Part shown: one piece after another, positions 1 to 8,277 of the stretch
Layout of the letters: each line of letters opens with the position of its first letter
Numbering within the stretch: the first letter of the stretch is position 1
NCBI GenBank assembly: GCA_018266375.1
Contig: JAFEAO010000002.1
Span: 253,582 to 317,581, forward strand
Length of the DNA: 64,000 nt
Source: Bdellovibrionales bacterium
GTDB taxonomy: Bacteria; Bdellovibrionota; UBA1018; CAIMNF01
Direction of reading: 5' to 3'
Translations under genes and position numbers: made by a program
Notes under the pieces: generated by a model
The model's database searches: none
What the model was told of the DNA's origin: nothing
Seen by the model: the letters and a program-made list of their open reading frames with translations, nothing else

Positions 1-186
1 GTACGCCGGTTGTTGGAGTAACTTGCCTTTGACCTTGATCGCATCGGTCCCTAAGGTGGCTTTATCACCTAGTTTTGCCGTCGCACCGTTGACGGTGACG
101 AGACCATCGGCGATCCATTCCTCTGCGGTACGGCGGGAGGCGAGGCCAGCTTGCGCGATGATTTTTTGTAGGCGTTCTGCGGACAT
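1..186 (-). CDS. RluB/RsuA-type pseudouridine synthase, N-terminal part
   Basis: This is the first 62 codons of a gene that runs off the left edge. The protein begins MSAERLQKIIAQAGLASRR and continues with a GLVTVNG segment, which is the N-terminal S4 RNA-binding domain of the RsuA/RluB/RluF pseudouridine synthases. These enzymes isomerise a uridine in rRNA, and RluB acts on 23S rRNA. The catalytic domain lies outside the window, so the subfamily cannot be fixed. In many bacteria rluB follows scpA and scpB. Here the same order holds on the minus strand, but a plus-strand gene sits between scpB and this one, which favours RluB without proving it. Confidence 0.8.
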   Translation of the reverse strand, partial: MSAERLQKIIAQAGLASRRTAEEWIADGLVTVNGATAKLGDKATLGTDAIKVKGKLLQQPAY

Positions 187-327
187 TTGAGGCTCCTTGC
201 CCTACCATCACGGCAGTGCGGATTATAGACTTCAGTGAATCGAAGTGGGCAAATCCTGCCTGTTTTCGTCCGGAAAGTCAATGTAATATCGGATGAAAGC
301 CCGCGAATTTCTAAGCAAAATAGAAGG

Positions 328-1563
328 ATGAAAACGTTCATTTTACTGAGTTCATTGATGTTTTGGGTGGGGTTTGAGAGCTCGGTTCAAGCTCAGGTTA
401 AACCTTCGGTCATCGACTGGCTCAATTCCGTGTATCTACCGGTCGAAGGTGCTCCTGCAAATGACTCGGTTGCGACGGAGCGCCGTCTGTTTATGCAGGC
501 CCGGCTTGCGAATGCGCCAATGGATTTTGATAAGTGGCGCTCGTTTCCGCCGACGTATTATAGCGTGTTGAAAGAGTTGGCCGATTCGCTTCCGACGTCG
601 TTTGTATCACGCCGTGGGACGGTTGCAGGCGATCCACATCCTGAAAACTTTGGTTATATCGCTTTATCGCCGCCACGCTTTGTCTTGAACGACATGGATG
701 ACGTCACGATCGGCGCCTCGCTCGATGCGGATCTCATGCGCTTGTACATCGGCGCGCAGTTTGTCGATCCAACTTTAACCGCGGATGAGTTTTTGAAGGC
801 GTATCGGTCGGGACTCTCGAACGAAAACACGGTTGCGAAGCCCGCGTTCGTGACTGCGCTGGCTGAAGATGCAAACGATGCGGGAAAGCGCCATGCGCTC
901 AGCAAAAAAGTGAAGACGCTGGTCGAGGCCAAGACTTGCTCCGGAGAGTTTGAACTCGTGAGTGAGCAAGAACGGAATCAAATCGCGGAGGCCGTCTCGA
1001 CCGGCACGACATGCAAAACCAACTTGCCGTTGACCGTGGGTGAGACCAAAACGGCTTCGATCTTGACGGGCGCCAATCAGCCGCGCGTGATCTTGATGTG
1101 TCGTCGCAAAAAGGCATCAGGCGGCTCTGCCGGATCCGATCGATTCTTGGTGATCACCGAAAAGGGCGTAGCGGGTTCGAAAAATTACGAGGCATTTGAG
1201 TATAAGGAACTCTCGCCGCCGGCACCGAGGTTTGAGCCGATGGATAACGAAAAGCGCCGTGCGATCTATGTCGAGGCGGTCAAGACCGCGATCGGCGACG
1301 ACGCGGCCAAAGAATATTATCCGAAGGAGTTTTCAGACGGGATTTTGTATCAACGCCGTCCGGCTTGGAAAGGTAATCAGGCGGTGAAGCTTGGGGATGT
1401 CCCACCGGCGGAGTTGAAGTCGGTATTGTTGTACGAAGCGCAGACGCTCGGACAGATGCACCGCAAATCAAATCCGTCGCCGATGGGTATCTCGAATGAG
1501 GAGTGGACCTCGACGGCCAATAAGATCAAAGCCGCGTGGAAGGCGAAGTTTGAAAAGAGCTAG
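328..1563 (+). CDS. secreted DUF2252 family protein
   Basis: This is a 411-residue protein with an N-terminal signal peptide (MKTFILLSSLMFWVGF, ending near VQAQ). I chose the ATG at 328 because the signal peptide starts there; the frame is open 31 codons further upstream. GDPHPENFG near residues 101-109 and NDMDD near 121-125 are hallmarks of the DUF2252 family. That family has an aminoglycoside-phosphotransferase/kinase-like fold, in which these motifs correspond to the catalytic and metal-binding loops. The substrate is unknown. An exported kinase-like protein is odd, since ATP is scarce outside the cytoplasm. The gene converges on scpB and is divergent from the pseudouridine synthase, so it splits a conserved gene order. 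Confidence 0.85.
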   Translation: MKTFILLSSLMFWVGFESSVQAQVKPSVIDWLNSVYLPVEGAPANDSVATERRLFMQARLANAPMDFDKWRSFPPTYYSVLKELADSLPTSFVSRRGTVAGDPHPENFGYIALSPPRFVLNDMDDVTIGASLDADLMRLYIGAQFVDPTLTADEFLKAYRSGLSNENTVAKPAFVTALAEDANDAGKRHALSKKVKTLVEAKTCSGEFELVSEQERNQIAEAVSTGTTCKTNLPLTVGETKTASILTGANQPRVILMCRRKKASGGSAGSDRFLVITEKGVAGSKNYEAFEYKELSPPAPRFEPMDNEKRRAIYVEAVKTAIGDDAAKEYYPKEFSDGILYQRRPAWKGNQAVKLGDVPPAELKSVLLYEAQTLGQMHRKSNPSPMGISNEEWTSTANKIKAAWKAKFEKS

Positions 1564-1568
1564 TAGGT

Positions 1569-2948
1569 TTATTCCGCTTTCGGCTCGTCGCTAGAAATTC
1601 CATCCGAAGACGCTTCCGACTCAGACAGATTTCGAGCGATCTGCGCGAGCTCATCGTCACCGAGCTCAGGATTGTCGTCGGTTGAAGAGGCATTGAAGCC
1701 GAATTCTTTGGCGAGGATCTCGTCCGCGTCGGCACCCGTGATGCCTTCATCGGCCAATGCTTTCTGGCGGGCAAGATAAGGAGTGGTGATGTCGATCGTC
1801 TTCACGCGTTCACGGATCTCGGCTAGGAGCTTATCGTCTTCTTGTGAGTCGTAAGAGATGCTCTCTTTGTCTTCCTTCATCTGTTGGACCATCTTACGCA
1901 TTTGAACGACGCGTGGATCTTCTTGGCCTTCTTCGGCCGCGGCCATCTGAGGAACCATCGCTTCGATCTCACGAAGTGGTGGAAGCGACGTGGTGTCCAT
2001 CATGTTAAAGACCTCAAGGAAGTGGCTCGTCGTCGCGTAAATCATCGGGCGGCCGGCGCTCTCCGAACGGCCGGTGATCTCGATCAAATTACGATCCATC
2101 AACGTGCGAATAAAGTGTGAGCTGTCGACGCCGCGAACTTGGTCGATATCGTCTTTAGTACAAGGCTGCTTGTACGCGACGATGGTGAGGGATTCCATCG
2201 CGCCTTTAGAGAGGCGTTGGACTTGAACTTTAGAGAGCTTGCGCAAAAGCGGAGCTTTGCTTTGCTTGGTACGAAGCTGATAGCCACCTGCGATCTCGGC
2301 AACTTCAAAGCCGTGAGCATTTGATGAGTAAGACGCCTTCAGGAGCTCGATCGCTTGAAGCATGGGCTCGTCTTCGGTTTCGGTCATTTCGAGCATCTCT
2401 TTTAATTTTTTGAGGCTGACTGGTTTGTCCGAATAAAAGAGCAGGGCTTCGATACAGCTCTGGATGTCTTCAAGGTTGTACTGACCGTCGTCGTTAAGCT
2501 GTGGGAGAGCGGCGCGGAGTTCGGCCGCCTCTTCTGACATATCCTCGGTTTCGGTGTCGTCTTCGAGTGCGACTTCTTTTTCGAGAACCTTGTCATCCTC
2601 GATCATGAGCAGGTTTGCGGCTTCAAGGTCTTCGCTCAGATCCTTGGCAATTTTCTTGGCGAGCTTCGCCATTTCTTTGTTTTGCTTGTCGGTGGCTTTC
2701 TTCACCGACTTATCGATATTTTCGAGTTCGGCGTCAGACGATGCGGCTTCGAAACCTTCGAGAACGTCTTTTTTGAGTTCAGGGTCCGAGTCGAGATCCT
2801 CGAGAATGGCGTCGGTATCTTCCTTCATGGAGGCTTTCAGTGAAGCGATGTCGATGGTGCTTGCGCCTTCGACGAATGCGACCATCTCGTTACTGCCGAT
2901 TTGTTCGGATTGCTGTTCCGTCTCAGGTTTAGACTTCTTCTTACTCAT
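1569..2948 (-). CDS. scpB: segregation and condensation protein B with long acidic extensions
   Basis: ScpB is the winged-helix partner of ScpA in the SMC condensin complex that compacts and segregates the chromosome. The ScpB core spans about residues 160-335 (ALLFYSDKPVSLKKLKEML, ESLTIVAYKQP, VRGVDSS, GRPMIYATT). At 459 residues the protein is more than twice the usual length of about 200. Roughly 155 residues rich in Asp, Glu, Lys and Ala precede the core, and about 120 mostly acidic residues follow it. Its start codon overlaps the scpA stop as ATGA, so the two are translationally coupled. The core call is firm; the role of the extensions is unknown. Confidence 0.92.
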   Translation of the reverse strand: MSKKKSKPETEQQSEQIGSNEMVAFVEGASTIDIASLKASMKEDTDAILEDLDSDPELKKDVLEGFEAASSDAELENIDKSVKKATDKQNKEMAKLAKKIAKDLSEDLEAANLLMIEDDKVLEKEVALEDDTETEDMSEEAAELRAALPQLNDDGQYNLEDIQSCIEALLFYSDKPVSLKKLKEMLEMTETEDEPMLQAIELLKASYSSNAHGFEVAEIAGGYQLRTKQSKAPLLRKLSKVQVQRLSKGAMESLTIVAYKQPCTKDDIDQVRGVDSSHFIRTLMDRNLIEITGRSESAGRPMIYATTSHFLEVFNMMDTTSLPPLREIEAMVPQMAAAEEGQEDPRVVQMRKMVQQMKEDKESISYDSQEDDKLLAEIRERVKTIDITTPYLARQKALADEGITGADADEILAKEFGFNASSTDDNPELGDDELAQIARNLSESEASSDGISSDEPKAE

Positions 2949-3838
2949 GGTGTGGGTTCCTCACTATGTGCGGTCTCGACGGTTTTTGCGCCGGTCGTCG
3001 GATCGACGTCGGTGCGGACGTACTCGAAGCCTTGGGCTTGACGAGTGTCGAAATTAATCATCTCGGCGATCAATTCCAAGAAGATCGGATCGAAAACTTG
3101 ATTTTGGTGCAGGCGCACTTTCTTCAAACGCGACAGCTCAAGTGACGCCAAGAAAGACACGACGTACTCGCCGCGGGTTTCTTCTTTGATAAAGTCTTTC
3201 AGTGCGGTCAACTGACCGAGGGTGAGTTTGCTACCCATCTCGGTGAGTTTTTGCGCCAGTGATACGGTTTCTTTTTTCATCACGACGCGCGCACGGCGCT
3301 GTTCGCGGATCAGGAGATCTTGAAGCGTTGTCGCGAGTTGCGTGACATTCATCTCTTTCCAAATTTTAGTCACCGGAGGGCGCTTATTTGGACGAGTAAA
3401 GATGTCGTAGTCCATGAGCGGACGAGTCGCCATTGTTGCTGCCATCTCGAGATAGCGTTGACGATTCAAAAGCTGACGGACCAAATCTTCTTGAGTCAGC
3501 GGGAGAGCCGAGTCTTCAAGCAAAGCGTTCGGGTCTTCTTCTTTCGGCATCAATGCTTTGGACTTCCAAAGAATGAGGGTTGCCGCCATCACGAGGAACT
3601 CAGACGCGAGATCAAAATTGAGTTCTTGCATGAGGCGCAATGCGTTCAGGTATTGATCCGTGATTTTAGAGATTGAAATGGTGGAAATATCGAGTTCTTG
3701 GCTCTGGATTAAGTAGAGAAGAAGATCGAGTGGCCCTTCGAACTGTTCCAGTCGGATAGAGATGTTGTCAGACTGGGTATTGCGAGGTGTTCCGTGTGGG
3801 CTGCCGTATGTCAGTGACATGACGCTATTGTCGAACAA
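2945..3838 (-). CDS. scpA: segregation and condensation protein A
   Basis: This is a 297-residue kleisin that bridges the SMC heads and binds ScpB. The family signature FEGPLDLLLYLIQSQELDI is followed by ISKITDQYL and a segment with FLVMAATLILWKSKALMP. The C-terminal winged helix includes TRGEYVVSFLASLELSRL. The first ATG (3838) overlaps the end of trpS by 14 nt. A second ATG at 3820 (MSLTYG) lies just past the trpS stop and is an alternative start. The stop overlaps the scpB start by 4 nt. Placement between trpS and scpB agrees with a common scpA-scpB neighbourhood. Confidence 0.93.
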   Translation of the reverse strand: MFDNSVMSLTYGSPHGTPRNTQSDNISIRLEQFEGPLDLLLYLIQSQELDISTISISKITDQYLNALRLMQELNFDLASEFLVMAATLILWKSKALMPKEEDPNALLEDSALPLTQEDLVRQLLNRQRYLEMAATMATRPLMDYDIFTRPNKRPPVTKIWKEMNVTQLATTLQDLLIREQRRARVVMKKETVSLAQKLTEMGSKLTLGQLTALKDFIKEETRGEYVVSFLASLELSRLKKVRLHQNQVFDPIFLELIAEMINFDTRQAQGFEYVRTDVDPTTGAKTVETAHSEEPTP

Positions 3839-4907
3839 AACCGACGCGTTTGTAAACCTCGTTCAATGTTTTTTCGGCGCGGGCGGTTGCTGCTTCGCGG
3901 CCGGCCTTCAAGACTTGGTCTAAGTGCGAGCGATCTCTCAGATATTCGGCCGTTTTTTCGCGGATTGGCGCGATGGCCGAAGCCACTGCTTTTCCGGTGT
4001 CGACTTTGAGGTAGCCATAGCCGCGGCCGACGTATTTATTAAGCACTGCGTCGTAGGTCTCGCCGGTGACGGTGGCCTGAATCTGGATGAGGTTCTTTAC
4101 CCCGTCCGACTGGCTCTCGGCTTTGACCTCGGTGTCAGAGTCGGTGACCGCACGTTTGAATTTCCTTTCGATGTCGCCGTCGGAATCCGTGAGAAAAACC
4201 GCTCCGCCTGGAGTCGGATCGGACTTCGACATCTTGGCTTCGGGGTTTTGCAAACTCATGATGCGCGCGCCGACCTTGCCGATCAACGGTTCCGGCACGA
4301 CAAAAAGCGCATGCGGATCTTTGGTCCCGTGCGGGACTTTTTGGATATCAAAACCATCGGAGGGATAGCTGCTGTTCATGCGGATCGCGAGATCGCGCGC
4401 GAGTTCCAAATGCTGCTTTTGATCTTCGCCCACCGGGACGAGGTTCGTTCCGTACAAGAGAATGTCGGCAGCCATGAGCAGCGGATAAGTGAAGATGCCG
4501 GTTGGGATCGAGTCTTCGCCTTTACTCGAGCTTTGATTTTTGGCGCTCTTGTCTTTGAATTGGGTCATGCGGCTGAGTTCACCCATGGTGGAGTGACAAG
4601 TCAGCACCCAGCTCAGTTCGGCGTGAGCCGGAACGTGCGACTGCACAAAGATAATCGATTTTTTGGGATCGATGCCGCACGCGAGATAAGTCGCGATCGC
4701 TTGATAGGTGTTTTCGTGCAACTGCTTTGGGTTCTGGCGCATCGTGATCGCGTGCATGTCGACCGCGAAGAAAATGCAATCGTGGGTGTCTTGGTAGTTG
4801 ACCCAGTTTTTAATCGCGCCCAAATAATTGCCGAGGTGCAAATTATTGGTCGTTTGGACGGCGGAGAGGACGGTTTGCTTTGCGGCGTTGTTTGCAGCGG
4901 CAGTCAT
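3825..4907 (-). CDS. trpS: tryptophanyl-tRNA synthetase
   Basis: This is a 360-residue class I aminoacyl-tRNA synthetase that charges tRNA-Trp. The HIGH-type motif appears as NLHLGNYLGA near the N-terminus and the KMSKS loop as AKMSKSDP near residue 215. FVQSHVPAHAELSW, MADILLYG and VPVGEDQKQHLELARDLA are typical TrpRS segments. I chose the ATG at 4907 (MTAAANNAAKQ). The frame is open upstream, but that part lies inside the preceding protease gene, and 4907 forms an ATGA overlap with its stop. The gene is third in a coupled run from the lipoprotein at 7158 to scpB. Confidence 0.95.
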   Translation of the reverse strand: MTAAANNAAKQTVLSAVQTTNNLHLGNYLGAIKNWVNYQDTHDCIFFAVDMHAITMRQNPKQLHENTYQAIATYLACGIDPKKSIIFVQSHVPAHAELSWVLTCHSTMGELSRMTQFKDKSAKNQSSSKGEDSIPTGIFTYPLLMAADILLYGTNLVPVGEDQKQHLELARDLAIRMNSSYPSDGFDIQKVPHGTKDPHALFVVPEPLIGKVGARIMSLQNPEAKMSKSDPTPGGAVFLTDSDGDIERKFKRAVTDSDTEVKAESQSDGVKNLIQIQATVTGETYDAVLNKYVGRGYGYLKVDTGKAVASAIAPIREKTAEYLRDRSHLDQVLKAGREAATARAEKTLNEVYKRVGFVRQ

Positions 4908-5575
4908 ACCTGCACTCCGACGATTGCGCCTGCGATCGTGAACGTGAGGTCGGTCAGATACATGATCGGTCCGTTGAAGATCGCAAACGCGCCCGTGAAC
5001 ATCATAATGAGGAGAATCCAATAGCCGTAGCTCGCGAGGCGTTCGTATTTTTGAAGCGCGCCGTAGGAGATCACGCTTTCGATGACCTTGCTGCCGTCGA
5101 GAGGCGGGATCGGAATCAAATTGAAAATGCCGAGACCGAAGTTAATCATCGTGCCGAACTGGAGCATGATTCCGAGCTCTTTCCCCAGGGTAAAGTCAGC
5201 AGTCGCAAAACGATAGAGCAAGCACCAACCGATCGCGCACAAAAGCGCCGTAATAAAATTCGCGCCCACACCGGCAATCGATACCCAAAAGAGGCCCGGA
5301 CGAAATTTGCGGAATCGGCGCGGATCGATCGGTACCGGATTGGCCCAGCCGATCATGATCGGGATACCGGTAAACATGTTGACAATCGGAAAGAGAAGCG
5401 TGCCGATCGGATGAATGTGCGGAATCGGATTGAGCGTGAGACGCCCTTGCTCTTTTGCGGTTTTGTCGCCCCAGAGGCTCGCCACAAAGCCGTGACCGAA
5501 TTCATGCACGACGACCGCGAGGAGAAACGGGACGAACTGATAACCCAAACGCTGTAAGCCTTCTTGAAAGTTCAT
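4904..5575 (-). CDS. site-2 protease family (M50) membrane metallopeptidase
   Basis: This is a 223-residue multi-spanning membrane protein. The zinc-binding motif is VVHEFGHGF, with HExxH near residues 30-34, and the third-ligand region is NLIPIPPLDGSKV. This is the pattern of the compact SpoIVFB/rhomboid-like branch of the M50 intramembrane proteases. Such enzymes cut substrates within the membrane, often to release regulators, and no substrate can be named here. I used the ATG at 5575, which overlaps the stop of the upstream lipoprotein gene as ATGA. The gene's own stop overlaps the trpS start in the same way. Confidence 0.9.
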   Translation of the reverse strand: MNFQEGLQRLGYQFVPFLLAVVVHEFGHGFVASLWGDKTAKEQGRLTLNPIPHIHPIGTLLFPIVNMFTGIPIMIGWANPVPIDPRRFRKFRPGLFWVSIAGVGANFITALLCAIGWCLLYRFATADFTLGKELGIMLQFGTMINFGLGIFNLIPIPPLDGSKVIESVISYGALQKYERLASYGYWILLIMMFTGAFAIFNGPIMYLTDLTFTIAGAIVGVQV

Positions 5576-7158
5576 GGACTGACCGAGAGTCCTGCGGTGC
5601 TGCACGCACCCGATATGTTATTTGCGGTGTCACGGGTAGTGATTTTGAAAAAAACGCTGATTCCCGGCGATGGGGGCGTGAAAGAATAGCTGTTAGATCC
5701 GGCGATGAGAGGCAGCGTGAATGGACCGCCGCCGGGAATGGCCGTGGTGCAACTGGTTGCCGAAAAAAACTGAATCTCTTGTTGAACGATGTCGGTTAGT
5801 GAGGAGAGTTGCCAGTTTGCGCTAGCCAAATTGCCGAAAGTGACGGACGTGGGTGCCCAGGTAAGTCCGGTCGGCGAAGGCGGAGGCGTTGTATCGACGA
5901 TCATTGGTGGAGAGCAAGAGCTGACAAGGCTGGCGCCGGCCGCGTAGTTGGTGGTGATTTGATAAGTGTAAATGCCGTTGGCAAGCGTGCTAAAAGTGCT
6001 ATTGACGGCGGAATCGCTGAGTGTGATGGAAGTGCCACTGCTCACGGTGCAACTGTTGTCGGAATAGAGTTGTATGGTCTGGGTGTTGATCCCTGGAGAG
6101 TTGGCTACCGTCCATTGCGCTTGAGGGTTCAAGCTGTTGGTCGGCGATGTTTGCGCCCAACGGAGTGCCATCGCGGGTAACGGCGGCGCCAGCGTCCTTG
6201 GCCGCTTGAGCACAGTAATGTAGATGCTGGGGTCGACCAAAGTGAGAGTAAGAGTGCCGCTACCGTTTGTGAACATGTCATCGCGAATTTCGAGTGGAGC
6301 GGTTTCGACGCTCGTGGTGGTGTTGACGCCGGTGAGTCGTATTGGAAGTATGCTCGGAATGTTCATCGATCCGGCGGTTTGAGAAGCGGGTACCCACTGG
6401 ACCACGCGTTTGCCGGGATCGTCCCGGTCGCGCGCATATTCAAAACGGAGATTTAGGCCGACGGAATAGCAGCCCGAGCAAATGACTTGCAAAAAATCAA
6501 GTGACGGACAATTTTGGTTTTCGTCGGCTTCGTTGGCGCAGGCGGGATCGCCGCCCGTGGGCGTAGGTGACGGATTAACGTTGGTGGGCGTGACCCAGAG
6601 TTTGAGCGGTATGTCCATCGAGGCGTTGGCGACGATACGGCGATGCCCGACGACGGACGTCGTGGCGTATGGAGTTGGCGCGGGCAGTGCTGTGAAATCT
6701 GCGCAATGGATTCCGTCTGGATCAAGGCGTTGCGAGTCCGACAACGAACCTAGCACGCCGATACCGACTTCAAGTCCGCGCGGAACCGGGATTTGGATAG
6801 GCGGGAAGGTCGCGAGCAACGGGTTTGCAAGATCAGCTGCGGTGATGGAATAAGCGGCGGAGCTGCTGTAGGCGGTGCGAATGTCGATGCGTTGGGTACT
6901 GAGTGAGATGCCGCCACGAACTCCGTTGTCGGTGCCGACGTAAAGATTTTTTTGAACGCAATAACCGTCGACGGGGTTGATCGACGGCGGCAAGAAGAGT
7001 TTGACAAGGTTGGTTGCGTCGCCGATGTGCTCAAGTCCGGTGCGGACTCGGATCATGACCGTGTCCGAGTTCGGCCCGCAGCCGGTAAGCATCGTTGCGG
7101 AACCCAAAAGCACGGCGTAAAGTCCGAAAATCTGAATCCTTTTCATCATCTCATCCAT
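5572..7158 (-). CDS. large lipoprotein with Ig/fibronectin-like repeats
   Basis: This 528-residue exported protein has a lipobox, TMLTGC, near residue 26. I do not recognise the family. The C-terminal third contains two related segments: one starting near LRWAQTSPTNSL, the other near LTWAPTSVTFGN after DTTPPPSPTG. Each has a spaced Cys and an alternating beta pattern like an Ig or FN3 domain. A middle region has Cys-rich loops (CANEADENQNC, CSGC). The protein is probably anchored in the outer membrane or periplasm. It opens the coupled run that continues to scpB, and an ATGA overlap joins it to the M50 gene. ATGs at 7149 and 7146 are alternative starts. Confidence 0.75.
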   Translation of the reverse strand: MDEMMKRIQIFGLYAVLLGSATMLTGCGPNSDTVMIRVRTGLEHIGDATNLVKLFLPPSINPVDGYCVQKNLYVGTDNGVRGGISLSTQRIDIRTAYSSSAAYSITAADLANPLLATFPPIQIPVPRGLEVGIGVLGSLSDSQRLDPDGIHCADFTALPAPTPYATTSVVGHRRIVANASMDIPLKLWVTPTNVNPSPTPTGGDPACANEADENQNCPSLDFLQVICSGCYSVGLNLRFEYARDRDDPGKRVVQWVPASQTAGSMNIPSILPIRLTGVNTTTSVETAPLEIRDDMFTNGSGTLTLTLVDPSIYITVLKRPRTLAPPLPAMALRWAQTSPTNSLNPQAQWTVANSPGINTQTIQLYSDNSCTVSSGTSITLSDSAVNSTFSTLANGIYTYQITTNYAAGASLVSSCSPPMIVDTTPPPSPTGLTWAPTSVTFGNLASANWQLSSLTDIVQQEIQFFSATSCTTAIPGGGPFTLPLIAGSNSYSFTPPSPGISVFFKITTRDTANNISGACSTAGLSVSP

Positions 7159-7288
7159 TAAACTCTACTTTTAAATGAGCTGCAAGAAATTGCGTCAATC
7201 GATTCACGTTGGTGGCAGCTTGATGCGCTGAGCTGGAGAGACGTTTGGCCGACGATACGATGGAGCAGATTTATACTGGTCGTTGCAT

Positions 7289-8206
7289 TCAGCGCGCTTG
7301 CGGCTTTTGGTTCTTCTTGCCGCTTCCGCGCGGGTGATATTGATTGATGACGTCTTTGAGCTTCTCGGGCGCGACATGAGTGTAGATCTGTGTCGTTTGC
7401 AAGTCGGCGTGGCCAAGCAGCATCTGAAGCGAGCGCAGGTTCATTCCGCTTTTGAGTAAGTCGGTGGCAAAAGTGTGCCGGAGCAAGTGCGGGTGCAGGT
7501 TTTGATCGAGGCCGGCGTCGGTGGCGATTTTTTTGAGGGTTTTCCAGAACGCTTGCCTGGTGAGGGGTGCGCCGGTGTGACCCAAGAAAAGCACTTCGCT
7601 CTTAGGTTTGAAGGTGGGGCGGACGTGAGTGAGATAGTCGAGCACGTGCTCGCCGGCGATGGGCGCGAACGGAATCACCCGTTCCTTCGAGCGCTTGCCC
7701 ATGACTTTGACGAAGCCGCCTTCGGTGTCGAGTTGTGAGACACGTACGGTAAGAAGCTCCGACACGCGCATGCCGGTGGCATAGAGGAGATAAATCATCG
7801 CGCGATCGCGCGTGGCCAGCAGCGGACTCTCGGTGTGCTTGCCTCTATCGACGGCTTCCAGAATTTTGCCGATGGCGTCGGCGTCCAACGCCTTCGGAAG
7901 CTTCGACGACTGAACGGGGGCTTCGATAAAGAGTGTCGGGTTTTCTTTGATTAAGTTTTCTTTGGTCAGAAACTTATAGAACTGCTTCAGCGCGCTCACT
8001 TTGCGAGCGATCGATGTCGATTTTTGCTCTTGCGTCCGCAAATGCTTCAAGAACCGCTCGATGTCTGCGGTCACCGCGGTAACGGGTTCTTTTTGGTTGA
8101 GATGCGCGTCAAATTGTTTAAGGTCGCGTTCATAAGCCGCCAAAGTATGCGGGGAAGAGCCTTTATCAATTCGCAGATGATCCAGAAAATGTTTAATCAC
8201 ATCCAT
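7289..8206 (-). CDS. xerD: tyrosine recombinase XerD
   Basis: This is a 305-residue site-specific recombinase, probably one half of the XerCD pair that resolves chromosome dimers at dif. The N-terminal SAM-like domain is FLDHLRIDKGSSPHTLAAY. The catalytic residues are visible: Arg in ATGMRVSEL, Lys in MGKRSKER, HLLRH, the His of LLGHADLQTT and Tyr in IYTHV. LRSLQMLLGHADLQTTQIY fits XerD better than XerC. The start codon lies 71 nt past the helicase stop. Codons 31-45 are repeated in inverted orientation within that short gap (see the inverted repeat), which could affect expression. Confidence 0.88.
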   Translation of the reverse strand: MDVIKHFLDHLRIDKGSSPHTLAAYERDLKQFDAHLNQKEPVTAVTADIERFLKHLRTQEQKSTSIARKVSALKQFYKFLTKENLIKENPTLFIEAPVQSSKLPKALDADAIGKILEAVDRGKHTESPLLATRDRAMIYLLYATGMRVSELLTVRVSQLDTEGGFVKVMGKRSKERVIPFAPIAGEHVLDYLTHVRPTFKPKSEVLFLGHTGAPLTRQAFWKTLKKIATDAGLDQNLHPHLLRHTFATDLLKSGMNLRSLQMLLGHADLQTTQIYTHVAPEKLKDVINQYHPRGSGKKNQKPQAR

Positions 8207-8277
8207 TGTTACATCAATAGGATATCACAATCGCAATTTGACGCGTATCTCAACCAAAAAGAACCCGTTACCGCGGT
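8073..8277. repeat. 44-bp inverted repeat: xerD coding segment copied upstream of its own start
   Basis: Bases 8234-8277 are the reverse complement of bases 8073-8116, with 43 of 44 positions matching (the mismatch is at 8246/8104). The right-hand position lies inside xerD (codons 31-45, protein QFDAHLNQKEPVTAV). The left-hand copy fills most of the gap between the xerD start and the upstream helicase and abuts the helicase stop codon at 8278. The arms are separated by 117 nt that include the xerD start codon at 8206. A transcript that runs from the helicase gene into xerD could fold into a 44-bp stem with the start region in the loop. Confidence 0.9.

Noticed and set aside
3924..5024. 366-codon plus-strand frame
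   Set aside because: It lies antisense to trpS, whose motifs are complete.
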